Shown here piece by piece: positions 6,429 through 9,011 of a DNA stretch of 9,011 nucleotides. The stretch's first letter is position 1. Each line of letters opens with the position of its first letter. The notes below the pieces were generated by a model. The model was not told the origin of the DNA. It saw only the letters and a list, made by a program, of their open reading frames with translations, and searched no databases. The DNA lies in NCBI GenBank assembly GCA_030608745.1, contig JAUWDQ010000104.1:1-9011 (forward strand). The letters run 5' to 3'. The DNA comes from Pseudomonadota bacterium. GTDB lineage: Bacteria; Desulfobacterota; BSN033; WVXP01; G020346125. A program made the translations under genes and the position numbers.

Positions 6429-7088
6429 ATGAACCAGTTCAAGACGTATTTTTTCCTGGCGCTCTTGACCGCTCTTTTCATTCTGGTGGGATGGACGTTA
6501 GGGGGGAAAACCGGGGCTACGTATGCCCTGATCCTCGCGGCCATGTTCAACCTCATTACCTATTGGTTGAGCGACAAGATCATCCTGAAGATGTACAGGG
6601 CGCGCAAGGTGGCTCCAGGGGAATCCCCGGAACTATATGAAATCGTTGGAGAATTGACCAACACGGCGAATCTTCCCATGCCTAAGATCTACATGATTCA
6701 GAGCGAATCCCCCAACGCCTTCGCCACGGGGAGGAATCCACAAAATGCCGCAGTGGCGGTAACCACGGGGATCATGGGGCTGCTCTCAAGGGAAGAGTTA
6801 AAGGGGGTAATTGGCCATGAGCTCTCCCATATCAAGTATAGGGATATCCTCATCGGCACCGTCGCCGCCACCATAGCAGGGGCTTTCCTCTGTCGAGATC
6901 CCCATTATTTGGCCAATGCCCTGAGGAAGTTGGAAACCGGCGCGAAAAGGATCCCCCTGGAGGCAAATCCATCCACGGCACACCTGTTTATCGTGAACCC
7001 CCTGAGGGGCAGGGGGATAATGAACCTGTTCAGCACTCACCCGCCCATCCAGGAGAGGATCAAAAAGCTGGAAGAGATGACCTTATAA
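6429..7088 (+). CDS. htpX: HtpX-like M48 protease with internal deletion, probably inactive
   Basis: HtpX is an inner-membrane zinc metalloprotease that degrades misfolded membrane proteins. This copy is 219 residues, against about 280-290 for the family. The N-terminal membrane segments (about 6-22 and 30-46), SPNAFATGRNP (94-104) and GHELSH (129-134, zinc ligands H130 and H134, catalytic E131) are present. So is the C-terminus, with ALRKLE, NPSTAHLFIVNPL and FSTHPP. After TVAATIAGAF (144-153) the sequence jumps straight to LCRDPHYLANALRKLE. The missing 62-65 residues normally hold the second membrane hairpin and the SRxREYxAD motif carrying the third zinc ligand Glu. The reading frame is kept, so a protein may be made, but proteolysis is unlikely. 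ATG is chosen with GGAGG at 6415-6419, nine bases upstream. An assembly artefact cannot be excluded. Confidence 0.88.
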   Translation: MNQFKTYFFLALLTALFILVGWTLGGKTGATYALILAAMFNLITYWLSDKIILKMYRARKVAPGESPELYEIVGELTNTANLPMPKIYMIQSESPNAFATGRNPQNAAVAVTTGIMGLLSREELKGVIGHELSHIKYRDILIGTVAATIAGAFLCRDPHYLANALRKLETGAKRIPLEANPSTAHLFIVNPLRGRGIMNLFSTHPPIQERIKKLEEMTL

Positions 7089-7122
7089 GGCCTTTTAACA
7101 TCTTTCTTTTCCCGGATTCCCC

Positions 7123-8487
7123 TTGGAAAAGAGGAAAATAAAAAACCCACGCCGCATTGCCCTGGACGTCTTGGTAGAGGTCGAGGGGAAATCCCTTCCC
7201 CTCGACCTCCTCATCGAGAGGAAGTTTGAGAGGCATCAGGGGCTTAAGGTGGTGGATTACGCCTTTATTACGGAAGTGGTTTACGGAACGCTGCGTTGGA
7301 GGGGACGGATAGATTGGATCATCGGGCTTATTTCCAGAGTTAGGCCCGAGAGGATGGAGAGGTTCATCCTAAACCTCCTTCGATTGGGGTCATATCAAAT
7401 CCTCTTTATGGACAGGGTACCCGTCTCAGCGGCGGTAAATGAATCGGTTGAGATGGCAAAAGCGCTGGGAAGGGAAGGGGCCACGGGATTTATCAACGCC
7501 GTCTTGAGGAAGATCTCCGATCGAAGGCTTGATATGAAGATACCCCAAGGGAAAGATCCTTCTTCCATTTCGGTACGCCATTCCCATCCTTTGTGGTTAG
7601 TGGAGAGGTGGTCACAAGAGCTGGGAATTGATGAAACCATCGAGCTCTGTAAGGCAAACAATCGGATCCCACCCCTGAGCCTCCGAACCAACACCATGAA
7701 GACGAGCCGAGCAAAACTCCTTGCCGAAATGAGAAGGGAAGTTCCCCAGGCCATTCCGAGTCCCTTTTCCCCTGAGGGGGTTCTCATCGATCCGCCCGTG
7801 CCGTTGTCCCGGATCCCCCGTTTTCGGGAGGGATGGTTTCAGGTTCAGGACGAATCCTCACAATTGGTAGGGCACATCATGGATCCCAAGCCGGGGGAAC
7901 GGGTGTTGGACGCCTGTGCCGCCCCCGGGGGAAAGACAACCCATCTAGCCCAACTCATGGGGAACAGGGGGAGAATCTATGCAGCAGATATCAGCACTCG
8001 TCGCCTCCCCCTTCTCAAGGAGAATTGCCATCGACTGGGGATTGGGATCGTAACGGTCCTGAGGAATGACCTCACAAAACCCGTGGTATTCGGGGGCGAG
8101 GGGGGATTCGACCGGATCCTGGTCGACCCCCCCTGTTCCGGGCTGGGGACCCTTTGGCGCAACCCGGATATCAAGTGGAAGAGGAAGGAAGAAGAGCTCT
8201 CGACATTCAGGGAAATTCAGAGGGCCATTTTGCACCAATTGGCCCCATCCGTGAGAAGGGGGGGGAGCCTGGTCTATGGGACGTGCACGCTGACGCGGGA
8301 GGAGAATGAGGAGGTGGTGGCGGAGTTTATCGCGGAGCATCAGGGGTTTGAGGTGGAGAATCTCCGCCGCATCCTGCCCCAAGGTTTGAAGCCCCTGACG
8401 GGAGGGGATGGCTTTTTCCGCTCCTTCACCCACCGTCATGGCATGGATGGATTTTTCGCCGCCAGGCTAAAGAAGGTATCAGATTAA
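7123..8487 (+). CDS. rsmB: 16S rRNA (cytosine-967-C5)-methyltransferase
   Basis: RsmB (Sun/Fmu) methylates C967 of 16S rRNA using S-adenosylmethionine. The 454-residue length is typical. Residues 8-135 form the NusB-like RNA-binding domain, with TEVVYGTLRWRGRIDW near 50-65 and GFINAVLRK at 122-130. The methyltransferase domain shows VLDACAAPGGKTTHLA (261-276, SAM site), DRILVDPPCSGLGTL (330-344) and VYGTCTL (384-390). C388 corresponds to the nucleophile and C338 to the Cys that aids product release. The start is TTG at 7123: an in-frame TAA lies at 7096-7098 and there is no ATG or GTG before the NusB-like domain. No convincing Shine-Dalgarno sequence precedes it, so it may be translated with help from htpX, whose stop is 34 nt upstream. 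The 3' end is 21 nt from the converging PilZ gene. Confidence 0.95.
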   Translation: MEKRKIKNPRRIALDVLVEVEGKSLPLDLLIERKFERHQGLKVVDYAFITEVVYGTLRWRGRIDWIIGLISRVRPERMERFILNLLRLGSYQILFMDRVPVSAAVNESVEMAKALGREGATGFINAVLRKISDRRLDMKIPQGKDPSSISVRHSHPLWLVERWSQELGIDETIELCKANNRIPPLSLRTNTMKTSRAKLLAEMRREVPQAIPSPFSPEGVLIDPPVPLSRIPRFREGWFQVQDESSQLVGHIMDPKPGERVLDACAAPGGKTTHLAQLMGNRGRIYAADISTRRLPLLKENCHRLGIGIVTVLRNDLTKPVVFGGEGGFDRILVDPPCSGLGTLWRNPDIKWKRKEEELSTFREIQRAILHQLAPSVRRGGSLVYGTCTLTREENEEVVAEFIAEHQGFEVENLRRILPQGLKPLTGGDGFFRSFTHRHGMDGFFAARLKKVSD

Positions 8488-8508
8488 CCTCCGTTCGCCC
8501 TTGGGAAT

Positions 8509-9011
8509 CTATCCACCTTTCAAGGACTTAATCAGATAATGAATATTGACCGTATCGATCCCCTTGCTTTTCAGAAAATCTTTTATCTTGCTCTCGCGAA
8601 TTTCGGGTTGATGGGCGTATCTTTGATAGTCCATGGGAAACGATTTATAGAGCCACCTGAGGAAGTTGGCCTTCAAACCATCCAATTCGAAGGGTTTCGA
8701 TTCCGAACCCTGAAGGCCGGATTCGTCGAGGGCCTCCTTCGGCTTCGCTTGTTCACCTTTTAGGGTGATCCCGTGGAGAAATTGATCAAGTCGGATCAGA
8801 CATTGATGGGAAATCGTTTCGAAACAAATCCCGACATCGTACTTCCGATTCGATGATGGGGCTGACCGGACTACCCTTCCCAATGGTTTGACGGCCTCAT
8901 TTTCGATGAGGATAATGAGGTCTAACCTTTCATCAACAGGGATGGGGACATCGGTTTGGATTTTAACCCCTCCCAGGCTCAAGTCAACGGTTCGAAAGGT
9001 CCCCTTTGTCA
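8509..9011 (-). CDS. PilZ-domain protein with C-terminal extension, 5' end outside window
   Basis: The open frame runs off the right edge, so the N-terminus is missing. Upstream of an internal TTG codon at 8982-8980 the frame stays open and reads FRTVDLSLGGVKI, the second PilZ signature (D/NxSxxG), with D at 8985-8983. GRVVRSAP and YDVGICFETIS follow, as in PilZ beta-barrels, which bind c-di-GMP. The arginine-rich RxxxR motif needed for ligand binding would lie outside the window and cannot be judged. About 86 residues follow the domain: a charged linker, then a segment with FLRWLYKSF and a Lys-rich predicted helical tail ending LIKSLKGG. I do not recognise this tail. The gene converges on rsmB and belongs to a different transcript. 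Confidence 0.8.
   Translation of the reverse strand, partial: TKGTFRTVDLSLGGVKIQTDVPIPVDERLDLIILIENEAVKPLGRVVRSAPSSNRKYDVGICFETISHQCLIRLDQFLHGITLKGEQAKPKEALDESGLQGSESKPFELDGLKANFLRWLYKSFPMDYQRYAHQPEIRESKIKDFLKSKGIDTVNIHYLIKSLKGG

Noticed and set aside
7087..7110. AAGGCCTT palindrome and T-rich tract between htpX and rsmB as a terminator.
   Set aside because: The palindrome has no loop to form a hairpin and the following tract is broken by other bases.
1..9011. Searched by eye for CRISPR repeats, tRNA or rRNA genes, transposases, toxin-antitoxin pairs and phage genes.
   Set aside because: None were found; apart from the edge repeats and the gene remnants the window is ordinary housekeeping content.

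Overview
The window is a dense, mostly co-directional bacterial housekeeping segment. It reads + strand from about 350 to 8487, with one gene entering from the right edge on the - strand. The gene content and protein styles suggest a Gram-negative bacterium of the Desulfobacterota (former Deltaproteobacteria) or a neighbouring phylum. This rests on ileS-lspA, then def-fmt followed by a DUF116 protein, htpX and rsmB, with a PilZ protein beside them. Arg is often AGG and Gly often GGG, so the coding strand is purine-rich. The assignment is inference; no marker in the window fixes the taxon.

Layout. Positions 1-350 are non-coding and hold three things: a long imperfect hairpin with short CTCAGG repeats (a REP/MITE-like intergenic element), a C/T-rich degenerate repeat, and a pair of TTACGTAA palindromes in the presumed ileS control region. 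Next come ileS (352-3111) and, 6 nt later, lspA (3118-3630). The 482-nt gap between lspA and def is not empty. It carries a decayed lgt (prolipoprotein diacylglyceryl transferase) missing its catalytic middle, with two in-frame stops and three apparent frameshifts. A strong Shine-Dalgarno sequence then opens def (4113-4622), fmt (4627-5556) and a DUF116 membrane protein (5563-6339), separated by only 4 and 6 nt, so probably one transcript. An 88-nt gap with a promoter-like element precedes a shortened htpX (6429-7088), followed by rsmB (7123-8487). A PilZ-domain gene converges on rsmB from the right.

How the genes work together. IleS, Def and Fmt serve translation: Ile-tRNA charging, formylation of Met-tRNAi, and removal of the formyl group. 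RsmB methylates 16S rRNA. LspA and the former Lgt belong to lipoprotein maturation, HtpX to membrane-protein quality control, and PilZ proteins to c-di-GMP signalling.

The most notable content is loss rather than novelty. Lgt is a wreck next to an apparently intact LspA, and HtpX has an in-frame internal deletion of roughly 62-65 residues that removes its third zinc ligand and second membrane hairpin. I see no defence system, mobile element gene, CRISPR array, tRNA, rRNA or biosynthetic cluster here, and no evidence for a wholly new multi-gene system.
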